Made by a program: the position numbers and the translations under genes. From Gymnopilus junonius (lineage: Eukaryota > Basidiomycota > Agaricomycetes > Agaricales > Galerinaceae): a stretch of 64,000 nt of DNA. How positions within the stretch are numbered: position 1 is the first letter of the stretch; the number at the start of each line of letters is the position of its first letter. The stretch is from contig JADNYJ010000021.1 of the NCBI GenBank assembly GCA_015501075.1, positions 124,001 through 188,000 of the forward strand, written 5' to 3'. Shown in pieces: positions 1-11,475 of the stretch. The notes beneath the pieces are model-generated. The model was not told where the DNA came from. It ran no database searches and saw only the letters and a list, made by a program, of their open reading frames with translations.

Positions 1-629
1 AGAAGACTGGGACATTTGACGCACGGTATCAGGATATCCCTCTTCACAACTTGGAGCTGCTCGCCACTTGTCATGGAGGCTGGTTTGAAAGGTTACTTAT
101 TCAATAGTCGACGAATGTAATTAAAGATGTGGACTTGGACGAAAGGAAAGCTCACCTTGTCAGGTAGGCAGCGTTTGGTTAGGACGAAGTCCTGAATCTA
201 TACTTCACCTGTTCGACCGCGTGGTATGGTTTTGGCACTTCATATCACATATGACAGGGCGGTGTGTGTGCCTTGAGGCATTTCTATTCCTCCACAAGAC
301 CTTGAGGTACATTGTACAAAACGGGATAAGCAAATCCTCAGTGGAAGACGGTTCTTTTGCAGTGCAAGTTGCAAGCACCACAGAGGAAGAGAAGAAAGGC
401 AATGAAACGTGAGAATCCAAATATGTGGTGGTATGTATCTGCATAAAGGCCTCAAGGAGGTATGCATGGCCGGTACTGCAAGAGATCGTGGATCGACATC
501 GTGTAGTCGGCGTGGAATCCATGTCCTACACAGCACGGTTTAGGGAACGTCCCAAAGGAATAAGAACATCACATCTGCGTGGAAGTGGACCTGTTAACCC
601 ATCTGCAAGTCGATTTGCCATCCTATATT
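1..629. other. Left-edge gap, no gene supported
   Basis: Several short open frames overlap on both strands (for example 221-412 plus and 205-522 minus), but none shows a recognisable domain, a consistent set of splice sites, or continuity with the GTPase gene that starts at 630. The segment probably contains that gene's promoter and 5' leader, and possibly the end of a gene outside the window. Confidence 0.4.
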
Positions 630-1694
630 ATGGCCTCTCGCTTCCCAAGGCTGAGCAAAACACCAGCAAGAAAAGACATTTTGATTCCGTGAGCAAGCTT
701 CATTAAATTCCCTTTCATTAAGTTCACGAAGGTTACAATGCTTACTGACAGTGTCATGGGCGCTACTGGGGCAGGCAAAAGTTTTGTAGGCGTTCCTTTG
801 ATGGAAGACTTGGGCAGCTCATTCATCTGTTGCGACCTTAGTTCATAAATACCCTCCTCAAAAACCAGAAAATGGAAGTTGGTACAGATTTGAGGTCCTG
901 CACCACGGAGCTTGGTTTCGGGTATATGGAAAATATCCAAGGGCACCCGTTACTGGATAAACATCCTATAGTGCTCGTAGACACGCCGGGATTCGACGAT
1001 ACTTTTGAGACGGATTTCACAATCCTAGAAAAAATCGCCGAATGGTTAAAGAATTCGTGCGTGAGCTCGTACATTACAAAACCGAAAAAGACTGACAGAG
1101 TGTCACAGCTACAAGGAAGGGGCGAAGCTTGGCGGTGTGATTTACCTTCACGATATAAGCGCACCTAGATTCTTCTCTGGCACTGCTCGCCGGAATCTTC
1201 AAATGTTTCGGAGCCTTTGCGGGGAGGACGTCCTCGATAATGTCGTCCTCGGGACGACCAAATGGGTTCTGAAGGTTCCAGATTCTGAATTGCGCCATGA
1301 GCAGCTGAAGGCCGACTACTGGAAGCCACTCATCGACAAGGGCGCACATGCCCTTCGCTTTGACAACAGTTTTCAGTCAGGATGGAGCCTTATCGACGCA
1401 CTTCTCTCCCCTAGGATCCAACATACCGTGAACGAGGCCGTCCTTCAGATCCAAAAGGAGTTAGTAGATGAGAAGAAGATTATTCCGGAGACTGAGGCAG
1501 GGAAAGAGCTGCGTTATACTCTGCAAGAAATACTAAACATCCAGAAGAAAATTCAAGCTCTGGACAGAGGTGGAGGAGAAGAGATACGAGCGCAGCGTCA
1601 AGAGGCCCAGCAGAAAGTGAAGATTTTGGCTAGTCAAATCCAGAAACTAAAAATTCCCCTTTCAAGGCGACTTCGCAAACTGCTGGGCTTTTAA
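630..1694 (+). CDS. AIG1-like P-loop GTPase (G domain protein)
   Basis: Four exons, 630-688, 752-785, 842-1056 and 1109-1694, give an intact 297-residue protein. The introns are 63, 56 and 52 nt. The frame was fixed by the family core: a Walker A/G1 loop GATGAGKS at residues 22-29 followed by FIN, a switch/G3 motif DTPGFDD near residue 75, and a strand ending VVLGTTKW where the G4 motif is expected. The last 70 residues are charged and helical, probably a coiled coil. Agaricomycete genomes carry many such single-domain GTPases related to AIG1/IAN proteins, usually of unknown role; GTP binding is likely and hydrolysis is inferred. The G4 motif lacks the classical Asp after Lys (TTKW instead of TKxD), so guanine specificity may be relaxed. 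The start Met at 630 precedes a short basic leader and is the only upstream ATG compatible with the first donor site. Confidence 0.85.
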
Positions 1695-2224
1695 ACATGT
1701 CATATTCATGCGACGTTGAAAGTTAGCCATCCAAGTTCGAAAACCTCTGACCACTGGACGGTTGCATTCCATCATGATTCTATTCAATACACTTTTATCA
1801 GTCTAGACTGTTTCATTCCGATATGAGTATTCGGAGAAACTAACCAGAATGTTATTAATGCTCTTGAGCAAAAACTCTGCAAGGGTACATGGTGCAAGGC
1901 AGATGGAAAGTTGTAGGACAAGAAATTTTGAAGAAAATGCTGAGCCAAAGAAAGTTAGGACTCCGCGACCTTCCGCGTCATCCTCATTGATCATGTAATT
2001 GTCACTCAATATCTACTTACGAGATGTTCTAAAAGAATTAAATATGATACTACAACATGAACGAATGAGTAAAAGAATAAGTACAACTAAAAAAGGAGTA
2101 TATAATTTTCTTTTAAGACAATCATCGTAACGACCAGGTCATGCAAGGCAGCCGCGCTCCAGCTCAGCAAATGTCCAATACCCCTCATTAACATTAACCA
2201 ATACCACTCCAAACTCGTCCTCCC
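1695..2224. other. Convergent 3' intergenic region
   Basis: Lies between the 3' ends of the convergent GTPase and RNA-binding protein genes. It is A/T-rich towards 2030-2120 and holds only a 68-codon minus-strand frame (1803-2009) with no domain. It probably contains both 3' UTRs and polyadenylation signals. Confidence 0.5.
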
Positions 2225-4312
2225 TCACCGCGCGTAAGGATGGAAATTATGTCCACCCCTTTGACTCCTTTGAGGTCCGACACCGGGGCCACCCATACCA
2301 CCAGGGCCACCCGGTCCTCCTCTAGGCCCCCTTGGAATATTAGGATTCATACCCGCAGGACCGGCACCGGCACCCATCATTCCCCTTCCCATACCGCCCA
2401 TGCCAGCACCACCGGCACCGGCACCCATACCAGCCATACCCATACCCATGCCACCCATCCCCATCGCAGGCCTCATCGCATTCGCGAACCCACCAGCACC
2501 CATGCCAGCAGCAGCTGCCATCATCGGGTTCATGCCCGCTCCCATACCGCCCATCATGGCGGGGTTCATACCACCTGCTCCAGACATCTGGAACATCCGC
2601 GTGTAAAGAGCCGCGAGGGCCTGCGGATCGAAGGGCGCGTTGCCTGTTCCGGTGCCCATGTTACCTGCCGCTGTGGTAACGTTGCTGAAGTTGGCTTGAG
2701 GGTTGAAGCGCGTTGCGGTTGCTGTGCTTTGGGTGTAGTCTCCACCTCCGGCTGCAGCAGCAGCTTCTTCATGGGGGAAGTTGTCGCGTTGGTATCGGGG
2801 TTGCGCTAGTTTTACATCAATCTGAGGAAAGAGGAGTAAGATTATGCTACCCACAAAACGGAATTTGTTTCAAATTTTGTACTTACTAATTTACCATCAA
2901 TCTCTAAATTACCGAATCCAAGGAAGGGTTGCACGTTTGTATCTTCGAAAGAGACGAATCCAAAACCTTTGCTCCGACCTGTCTCCCGGTCAAGCATGAC
3001 GGTCGAGTCAATAACTTTTCCAAACTGAGAAAAGAACTCGCGCATCGATTCCGAGGTCACGCTACCAGCGAGACCTCCGATGAAGAGCTTGGTTGCCCTT
3101 TGGTGTTCTTGCCTAGGTATCGCGCGCTTGGGATCAATCTACAAATTAAGATGTTCAGGACAGACAATGTGTATTGATAGACTGAATAATCACATACAAT
3201 TTTACCATCCAGATAATGTTCACGAACCATAACAGCATTTACACTGGCTGGATCCTCAAAAGTCAAGAATGCGAAACATCGTGAACGCCCAGCAGCGTCG
3301 CGCATAATAGTGCAAGCATCGACCTTGCCGAATTGTGTAAAATATTCTCGAAGAGACTCTACGCAATACGAACGTTTAGCATATAAAGAAGTAACGACAA
3401 GTAAAGAGCAGTATGTACCGTCCGTAGTATCCCAGTTAAGACCTCCAATGAACATTTTCCTATAAAAGACGCGACGTTCGTGGGAGTTGCAAAATTTGGT
3501 GCGAATAAAGGTTTGAGGAATTGCAAGTATGAGGGAAATATGGGTGATATAGAGAAAAGGCAAAGTTGCTATTAGTATCCGTAGGCTAGACAGAGACACG
3601 TCATGATAAGAGGAGAAAAAGATGAAAGACGCTACTGTGGAACCTGAAGAACGACGACGATAGGACGACGAACGGGAGGGATGTTCGATAGCTTAGCCTA
3701 GACCTAGCAACGAGCTGCACATACGCTAGAGCTAGCTTAGACGAGCGACTGACTACGCGAGAGTCTTCTCTAGGAATGATATACAGGCAAGCACATGGGC
3801 CCACAGTAGGCTTTTTCCTTTTTGAGGAGATAGAGGGGGAGGAAATCAGTCATCGGAGGAAAAAAAGATTCTTACCCTTCGTCCTTCATTTCTGAAGGTC
3901 GGATGGAGCGTTCTCCCGGTGGTCGTTGGAAGCCACCCTCGGCACCCGGAGTGGACGCGTCGCGGTATTCGTTTTGTAGAGGCTGTTCATAAGTGGGAAT
4001 TTGCTGCGGGGCCTGTTGTGCGTACGCAGAGGCAGGTGCAATACCATTGCTGGCTAAAACCTGCGGGGTCGTGCCATTGGTGTGCGGCTTTTCAGTCGTG
4101 GTACTGACAGTGGTGGGTTCCGCTGACAGTTCGCTCTTTACGGCAGGGGTCTCCGTTGCGGGTGGCTCAGCAGGGGTGTTCTCAGCTTCTTCTTGCGGCC
4201 GTTCGTTTTCGGCCTCGTCGTTGCCATAAAGGTCTAAGAGCAGATGTTAGTGCATATAGACGGGGTCGAGAGAGTACTTACCGCCGTAGAGGTCAGCGTC
4301 AAGCTCCGACAT
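2225..4312 (-). CDS. Two-RRM hnRNP-type RNA-binding protein (Hrp1/DAZAP1-like)
   Basis: Six exons on the minus strand, 4282-4312, 3876-4233, 3419-3459, 3198-3358, 2887-3138 and 2225-2821, encode an intact 479-residue protein. The N-terminal 130 residues are acidic and Ser/Pro/Gln-rich (MSELDADLYGDLYGNDEAE start). RRM1 spans about 131-205 with RNP2 KMFIGGLNW and an RNP1-like RCFAFLTF. RRM2 spans about 214-290 with RNP2 KLFIGGLAG and RNP1 KGFGFVSF. The C-terminal 180 residues are a Met/Gly/Ala-rich low-complexity region ending in RGG-type arginines. This is the architecture of Hrp1/Nab4, musashi and DAZAP1 proteins, which bind pre-mRNA and act in 3' end formation, export or translation; nuclear-cytoplasmic shuttling is inferred. 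Intron 2 is unusually long for this window (3460-3875, 416 nt). The gene shares a 240-bp divergent promoter with PDX2. Confidence 0.9.
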
Positions 4313-4551
4313 GGTGGTGGAAGAGGAAAGAGTTCGGTTTTTGGGGGGCCGTTACGGCTGTCACAGCTTTGACCTCAATGAATCACACGGTCACCCGCCT
4401 TGCGCTCGGACCACTCGTCAAGCCCTCGTTGGGCCCGTTGTCGCTGTAACATTTTCTTCTAAATTTTTATTCGAGTTTCGTGGATCACATAGGACTCTGA
4501 AATACACATAATGTCTCCATTCTTTATGGTTACTATTTTCTGTGACTGAAA
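4313..4551. promoter_or_regulatory. Divergent promoter, RRM gene and PDX2
   Basis: The 239 bp between the start codons of the minus-strand RNA-binding protein (4312) and the plus-strand PDX2 model (4552) must hold both promoters. It contains T-rich blocks but no clear TATA box. If the true PDX2 start lies in another exon, the boundary shifts. Confidence 0.5.
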
Positions 4552-5557
4552 ATGCTTATTCTCACTCTTATCACTCCGGATCTCTATTTTTCCCCCGCCG
4601 GAAGCAAAGTTTTGGAGGCTTTTTTGACCATAACTTACATCGATGCGGCGAACGGTACGGCAACGCGAACGGTGATCGGGATTCTTGGTGAGTATATGTA
4701 CCATACGAGGTGTTCCCTAGGCTGATGTGGAGTATTCAGCCCTGCAAGGTGCCTTTGTAGAGCACCAGGCAGCCTTAGAGAAGCTGCCGTCCAGTATAAG
4801 GCCAGAAGTTATCCTCGTCAAGACTCCAGAAGAACTTCAGCGCTGCGATGCCTTGATCATCCCTGGAGGAGGTTCGTGAGGCTAATGTAAAACATCCTTC
4901 ACTTATCTCTTTCAGAAAGCACCACAATCGCACTGGTCGCACGATTATCAGGCGTCCTCCACCCTCTGAAGGAATTTATTAAAGTAAAGCCTGTATGGGG
5001 TACATGCGCAGGAGCAATTCTTCTTTCCGAGGCTGTCGAAAATGCGAAGAAAGGCGGTCAGGAACTACTTGGTGGAATGTCTATCACAATCGCACGTAAT
5101 GGATGGGGCTCACAGGTCAGATATTCCCTGTTTACTCATTTTGTTCAGGGCGCTAATACTTCGATCCTGCAGGTCGAATCTTTCGAGGCTCCTTTAGAAG
5201 TAGACGGCCTCCGAAATGCAGAGCAACCGTTCACCGGAGTTTTCATTCGTGCACCGGTAAGTTCTTATGTACGACAAACAACCTATGCCTCTCTAACCAC
5301 ATCGCATTCCAGGTCGTCCTAAAATTAAACCCCACCCCTACATCCCCTCCAATCAAGGTAGTCTCCAAACTCTCGCCGGACCTCCTTCCACCCTCTCTTT
5401 CATCACCAGATCATTCTGGCGAGCCCAAAATATTCGTGGCATTACGACAGGGTCTCCATTCCTCACTACCTTCCACCCAGAGCTAACAGAAGATAACCGG
5501 TTCCATGAATACTTTGTCAAAGAATGCGTCCTGTCATCCAAGAACCAGCAACGCTGA
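4552..5557 (+). CDS. PDX2: Pyridoxal 5'-phosphate synthase glutaminase subunit, with frameshift
   Basis: Five exons, 4552-4687, 4740-4871, 4916-5115, 5173-5256 and 5313-5557, with 44-57 nt introns. The protein matches the PdxT/SNO1 class I glutamine amidotransferase that supplies ammonia to the PDX1/SNZ synthase for vitamin B6. Landmarks are VIGILALQGAFVEHQ near the N-terminus, IIPGGESTT, the nucleophile motif WGTCAGAILL, and the catalytic His-Glu in TTFHPEL. The start is uncertain: the in-frame ATG at 4552 adds about 45 residues before the conserved VIGILALQG, longer than usual, so a missed first exon is possible. The last exon is interrupted: the frame coding VALRQGL must gain one base (or lose two) near 5458-5462 to read FLTTFHPEL. 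As written, translation stops at 5484-5486, before the catalytic His-Glu pair. A lost T in a TTT run explains it, so I favour sequence error over gene loss. Confidence 0.85.
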
Positions 5558-6189
5558 TTATTGCGGCTTTCGACGACCTAACCTGAGAGCTGCGCATGCC
5601 ACAACCCAGGTCATTCATTCTAATATTTTCTTTTTAGAGTCATTTGCGTATGGCACACTTTGAGATAGAAGCCTCCGGCGGCACGGGCTACACCTGAGAA
5701 TGGACACCTGCCACGCAGATACTAGACCGTAGTACCGCATGTATGTAGAATATCTATTAGATAACGTTGTTATTCTCAATAAATTCTAGAATTTTACCCA
5801 TGCTATCAGCTACTCCTGTCCTTTCTCAATCACCATGACTCGTTGCCGAAGAAATAAATACAACTCATCCTGAAATTTCATCAATACACTTCAGCAATGA
5901 GAAACTCCGTTTTATCTAAAAATACGCGCCCCTGGCACCGCTTATCAAAATCGGAACCATATGGGTTATTGTAGGCTTCTTCCCTCATCCTGGGTTATTC
6001 GCTGGCTGCGTCGCATGATGAAGTGGCTCTTGAAGCTTGATCCATGAAGCCTTCATCTATATATATAGGGATATCCCGAGGACACAGATTTTACGCGTCC
6101 CCCTGGTCTTCCTTTCTTGCTGGCACTTCTCTTCCTTGTTCGCTCACTGTCAGTGCCAGTAGTGATCAGTCTGAAGCCTCGCGGTCAAC
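5558..6189. other. Intergenic, PDX2 3' end to carboxypeptidase promoter
   Basis: No coding frame with support. The right half carries the putative TATA element of the carboxypeptidase gene at 6058-6068; the left part is probably the PDX2 3' UTR. Confidence 0.5.
6058..6068 (+). promoter_or_regulatory. TATA-like element of carboxypeptidase gene
   Basis: An alternating TATATATA run about 125 bp upstream of the ATG at 6190, followed by a pyrimidine-rich stretch. Position and composition fit a core promoter; no other evidence. Confidence 0.4.
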
Positions 6190-8672
6190 ATGTTCACGGT
6201 TCGAGGGATAGTAACGGCTCTCGCAGCGACAGCGTCTCTTTTCTCTACTTCTGTCCACGCAGAATTCCAAACTCGGCAGCTCCGAAAACCAGATGTCCAC
6301 GCTCGCCAGGTAGAAGCTGCTAAACGGTGGTCGAACTCGCACGTACGACGCTCGACGGGGGTTCAAAACATTACTTTTTCCAATCCCAAAGCTTCTGGTG
6401 CGTCTTCCATTGGTCGTCTTCGTTCAACAACGTCGTTAATGAGAAATCTCATACTTTCATTTCAATAGAGTTTTTTGTCAACGGCTCGGCCATCCCTGAA
6501 GTTGACTTTGACGTGGGCCCTAGTTGGTCTGGCCTGCTTCCGATCAGCGGCAACAAAAACGAGACGCGACAGGTACATCAAACGTTCATCGTCCTGTTCA
6601 TGATCATCCTCCATTTCCATCAATCCTTCCTTTCACCAAATCAAAAAAATTACTTGCTGAATGAATATCTCTTCTGTGTACATAGCTCTTCTTCTGGTTT
6701 TTTCCTCCAGGTCCAGGAGGATCTTTGGACGACTTGATTTTCTGGTGAGAAAAAGGCCAAGGGCTTTTTTCAGTGCAAAGCTTTTTGACAGTGCTAATTA
6801 CGGTCCTGTTTCTATAAATAACCAGGACGAACGGCGGCCCCGGTTGCTCCTCGATGGAAGGCTTCCTTCAGGAAAATGGGGTGCGTAGGCCGTTCTGGTG
6901 CCTCCTTCCACGTCAGCATCGACTCAGCTGATAATCTATTGTCCGCGTTAGCCGTTCTCGTGGGCAGTGGGAGAAGCCAAACCGACTCCGAATGAGTTCA
7001 GCTGGACCAACTTGTCGAGCGTGTTATGGGTTGAGCAGCCTGTTGGTACTGGTTTCTCGCAGGGAAAGCCAAATATCAACGTACGTTTCAGAATTTTGCA
7101 GATCTAAATTTTATTGAACAATGTCTTCGTAGAATGAGGACGACCTTGCGGCCCAACTTGTCGGATTCTTACAGCAATTCCTGATCGTCTTCCCTGAGAT
7201 GAAGACCAAGAAGCTTTATTTAACTGGAGAAAGTGTAAGGGATTTTTGACAAGACAGAGATCATTGACACGTATCCTGACTTCGGTTCTGTTCCTAGTAC
7301 GCAGGAACATATGTGCCTTGTACGTTGTGTTCTATACTTCCCTTCGAACGTTGGACATTACTCAACCTGTCACCGAAGACATCGCGAATTATATTTACAC
7401 GCACCCTGGAGTTGTCGATCTCAACCTTCAAGGAATTTTGATTTCTGATCGTGAGGGACTTTTTCTGTTACATCTTTATTTCTGCTTCTGATTCTCTTTG
7501 TTAGCGTCTCTATCATGGAAGTGGTGCAAGAAGAAATCCCGCTGTCGACTTCGTCCACAAGTAGAGAATGTCTTCTCCTTCAAGTAAGTTTATACGTATA
7601 TTTACTTGAAATGTACTGATTTGTTTTTCATTTGATAGCCAATCTTTCATGGCCGAACTCGACGCGACAGCAGCCAAGTGAATTACACAGGATACTCGAG
7701 AAGTTCGTCACGTTCCCACCGAAGGGTCCTCTCCCATTGCCAGGGAAATCCACTTTCGCGACAGAGGATGGACGTCTGGGACACGATCTTCAACGCAGCG
7801 TTGATCGTCAACCCGGCATTCAACATTTATCGTATTTTTGACACTTTCCCCGTGCTTTGGGATGTGCTTGGCTTCCCGTAAGTTCTATTTCCATCGTGCT
7901 AGCATTTCTTCCGCAGAGCCGAGGAATTCCCGTTTTTTGGTCACTTGCTTGCATTGAGAGCCGATAATTGAGCTGACCACTTTTACAGAGGCTCTTTCCC
8001 GCAAGCCCAGACTCCGCTCTACTTCAACAGGACGGATGTGAAGAAAGCCATTCATGCGCCTTTGGATGTCAACTGGGCAGAATGCTCTGATATCAATGTA
8101 TTCCCTAAAGGAGACCAGAGTTTGCCACCTGCTTTCACTGTCCTTCCCAACGTCATCGAGAAGAACAACAGGACAGTGATTGTGCATGGGCTGGCTGATT
8201 TCATTTTAATTGCTGAAGGGTGCGTCTTGATTCTTCCATGAAATGCAATAAGTCTAATCAAAATACCTTTTTAGGACGAGGATTGTAATCCAAAAGTTCG
8301 CCTATTAACTGACTCGTGGCCGATGCCTTCACTGATCATGGAATAGTATGACCTGGGGCGGTCTGCAAGGCTTCCAAACACCCATCGCCAACGATAGTTT
8401 CATTGTAGACGGCGTCGGCGCTCTCGGAACAATCCACACTGAACGTGGGCTCACTTACTTTGAAGTTGAACTCAGCGGGCACATGTATGTCATAAAATAT
8501 TTCCTTAGCTCTCGTCTTTGCTAATGGGAACTTGTATGCATAGGGTACCCCAATTTTCTCCAAAGGTACACTGAAATGGCTTTCCCCCCCTGGTATATCT
8601 AGCTAATTCCGCTCTTCACAGGCTGCGTTCCAGATCATGCAGTACTTGATGGGCTTCAGGTCAACGCCTTGA
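6190..8672 (+). CDS. Secreted serine carboxypeptidase (peptidase family S10), frame broken in exons 9-10
   Basis: Fifteen exons: 6190-6397, 6469-6572, 6686-6744, 6826-6880, 6952-7080, 7133-7234, 7298-7319, 7379-7450, 7505-7583, 7639-7877, 7989-8219, 8275-8295, 8347-8484, 8544-8565, 8622-8672. Residues 1-24 form a signal peptide ending SVHA. S10 landmarks in order: [11 protein letters not shown] (oxyanion region), [11 protein letters not shown], the nucleophile in TGESYAGTYVP (Ser near residue 219), and a C-terminal [12 protein letters not shown] followed by a late His region. The enzyme should remove C-terminal residues from peptides in the secretory pathway or outside the cell. Exons 1-8 and 11-15 splice cleanly in one frame. 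Exons 9 and 10 need about seven single-base additions (between roughly 7513 and 7770) to keep the conserved sequence; uncorrected, a TGA follows [10 protein letters not shown]. Introns alone cannot repair this. Whether it is a young pseudogene or a poorly sequenced stretch cannot be settled from the sequence. Confidence 0.85.
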
Positions 8673-8867
8673 AGACATTTCTGAACGACCTCACACGATT
8701 TTATGTATAGACCAAGGGGGCAAAGGTCGATGTATCATCTATCTATCAACTGTGTATCATTCACGCCATGTACCATAAAAACATCAAAACTGATGCGAAG
8801 ACGTTCCGTGAGGGTCTTCAGGTCCTTGCATACAACATAGCCAATGTACAGCCCGATACCTTTAAGT

Positions 8868-11475
8868 CTATACGTCGACAAATGCGCACTTCTCCCATTT
8901 CAAGACCTCGCCTCGATCAGAAACGCCTTGGATATAGAACCTGACTTTCCGGTCTGGAGGCACTGTGAAAGGAAGGTTCTCTACTAAGACGTCAAACCCA
9001 TTCTTCTGGCCATCCCATCCAGAAGTTCCAATCCACACGGCTTTGTCGACGGGGCCGACGTTGTATTGGTCAATGAAAAGTTGAGCGTAAATGTTAAAAT
9101 AGAGGAAGGATGGGAACCATTCGATGGTCGGTTGGCCGTTCCATGCGGATATAGGGTCCTCCGGTGAAGTGATGCTCAGTCCAGCAAGGCGAGGGAAGCA
9201 TGCTGCGACTTCCCAAGTGAGAGTACCCTGCAATCGTTTCAATGGAACGTTTGGTGTCGGAGAATGATCCGCCCATAAGATAATTGTGTCTTCTTCTGCG
9301 TATGACTGGGGAAGAGAGGGCGACACGTTGAGTTGTCCAAGGAGGAAGGGAAGTTTGACTGGTTTTGTAGGCTCCTCTGCGAGAATGGCGATGGCAAGGC
9401 CGATGGAAATGTGGCTAGGCGGAAGGGTTGTTTCATCAGCAGTGGCAGTCCTGAACTGGATTGCCAACTTCGTCCAGCCTCCCGGAAGATCCGCTGTCGT
9501 GCTTGAAGTGATGTCGCAGACGAAATCTTCCTTTGATCCAGGCAATGTTTTGAGGTTCAAAGCAAATTCCGTGTCGACATTAGGTGTGGACGTTTCGCCT
9601 AGCTTGTAAATGATACTAGCTTCATAAAGTTTCCGAGGAGTGATGCTCAATGACTGAACCGGAAGCCAGAGAGGCCGATATGCTGCTACTTCATCCTCCG
9701 ACCCAAGGCAAGAAATAGACAGCCGAACAGAGTTCCCTCCATTCCACGCGTCATCCATACAGAAAGCCGTCGAAGCAGTTGGCACCTCTTCCTCGCGTTC
9801 GTCTTCCCAATAAAGTTTCGGGCACGGCCACAGCAGGTCACTAACGCTCGTCTGCTTATCCACATCCGTCCACCCATTCTGACTTTGATAAACCCTAGTA
9901 CCCTCAACAAACCAAGAAATGCCGGTGCCAGGACAGAAGGTAGTGTGGAACCGCACGTCAGTGGGATCAGGAGGAGGTAAGGCGAGGAAGAAACTAGAAA
10001 TAGGCACAAACGGGCCGTGCAAGCATTCCGGTTCGCCTTTCCTGCGTGGTGCTTCGGGCACCTCAACAGGCCCGCTGACGGGCCCTACCCATAACTTGCT
10101 CTCGTATTCCCACCACGTGTCCCATGTCCAACTTGGCTTATCTTGCTCTGACTCCCATGTCCATGCCTGTCCGAAGAGCGCGACGCTCAACCCGAGGGAC
10201 TCTGGTGCTACATGAGTAATGGCTTTGTATGACCCGAAACCGCCTCCTCCATGCGACCCGCGTCCCCAGACGTCCACTCCCATATAGATGTCTTGGAGAG
10301 TTTTAGGAGCCAATTGAGAGTACGATTCCATGGTGTTTCCGATGAGGCCTGGATCAAGGCTCAGGAAGTATTGAGCTGTGAGTGCTGGGTAATCTACGCG
10401 CCACTGCGAAGAACTTGTAAAGAAAGTTGGAAAATTCTTCATTATAACAACTTACTGTGTAATTTGAAAAGAGACCCGTGGACGATAAGAAAAATGGTAA
10501 ATTGTAGCTATTCAGCCGGTCTTGCCATGCCAGCTGGCCATTGATAACCACGCTATCATACCTAACAAGTCGTATTAGCAATCAATGTGCAGCTCTGCGT
10601 GAGACGCGGCATGACTTACCATAACGTCTGCCCATGAGGGCCAACCTTTGCAAGAATTTCTGATTGGAGGAGTGTAATCCAAGCTGCAAGGGTCCTCGTT
10701 TGTTCGAGCCCTCCTGCAAGAGGAACTTCGAAGTTAAGCAAGTAACCGTCGAAGCTTCGTTCCCGAGCAAGTTCAGCTAGAACTGTAGCGTAGTGAGGTG
10801 ATAAGGGAAGAGTCAGAGCCGTAGGTGGTTGGCCTACTTGACCGGTCTTTGATGGGGGCATTTTCCCAACAAGTAAACGAAGGCAATCCTCTTCACCGCC
10901 GCCTTCAAATATTCTGAAGTACTTGAGCTTGCAAATTATCGAGGCCAAAGACAGGCACTAACAATGTCCCAAGTATCTTGACTCCTTGCCTATGTGCTGC
11001 AGAGATCCATCCGGGAGGGGGCACAGTGACTCGATGATGAGAAAAACTGAGGTTCAAAAGATCAGAATAGTCTCGATGAAATTGGGCTAAGACGCACTAA
11101 ACAAAGGTGTCGCATGTTGACCAGAAATTGAATGTGTAAGATCGAGCAAAGAGGCTCTCAGTATATCCTCCCTGTCATCAATACTGGGCTTCATTCTCTG
11201 AGCTGAGAGCCCTCGATCTAGTGGTGTTCACCTTATAGTCATGGCAAACCTTCGGAAGTCAGTCAGAGAACGAACAAACTGATATATGTGTACTTTAACA
11301 TTACCAGGAGTTTCCCTCTGTTCAGAGATTCAGGACCCGGCCTTCTGGGTGCGTATTTCACGACACCGTGGTATCGCTTACCGGCTCCTCCTGCAGACCA
11401 GGAGTCAAGTTCCTTCAGGGACTTGAAGTACAGAGGTTGTCGCGGGGCTGATTCCGCTTTTCCACTGATGGGCAT
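8868..11475 (-). CDS. Endo-beta-N-acetylglucosaminidase, glycoside hydrolase family 85
   Basis: Seven exons on the minus strand, 11305-11475, 11232-11249, 11098-11171, 10963-11046, 10620-10913, 10456-10561 and 8868-10403, give an intact 760-residue protein. Exon 2 is an 18-nt micro-exon coding VCHDYK. GH85 landmarks: LLVCHDYKGGYTES near residue 57, FVYFSHHRVTVPPPGW, ILGTLIFEGGGEEDC, the catalytic Asn/Glu motif DGYLLNFEVPLAGG, a VVINGQLAWQ strand, and MGVDVWGRGSHGGGG. The long C-terminal exon holds beta-sandwich accessory domains usual for cytosolic ENGases. There is no signal peptide, so action on free or misfolded N-glycoproteins in the cytosol is the likely role: cleavage of the chitobiose core. 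This gene is free of frame breaks although both neighbours have several. Confidence 0.92.

Noticed and set aside
2240..2809. 189-codon plus-strand frame opposite the RNA-binding protein tail
   Set aside because: Antisense shadow of the Met/Gly/Ala-rich exon; His/Thr-rich low complexity without domain.
3057..3599. Alternative N-terminus for the RNA-binding protein starting inside intron 2
   Set aside because: The upstream exon with MSELDADLYG joins in frame through canonical sites; the alternative reads through two introns.
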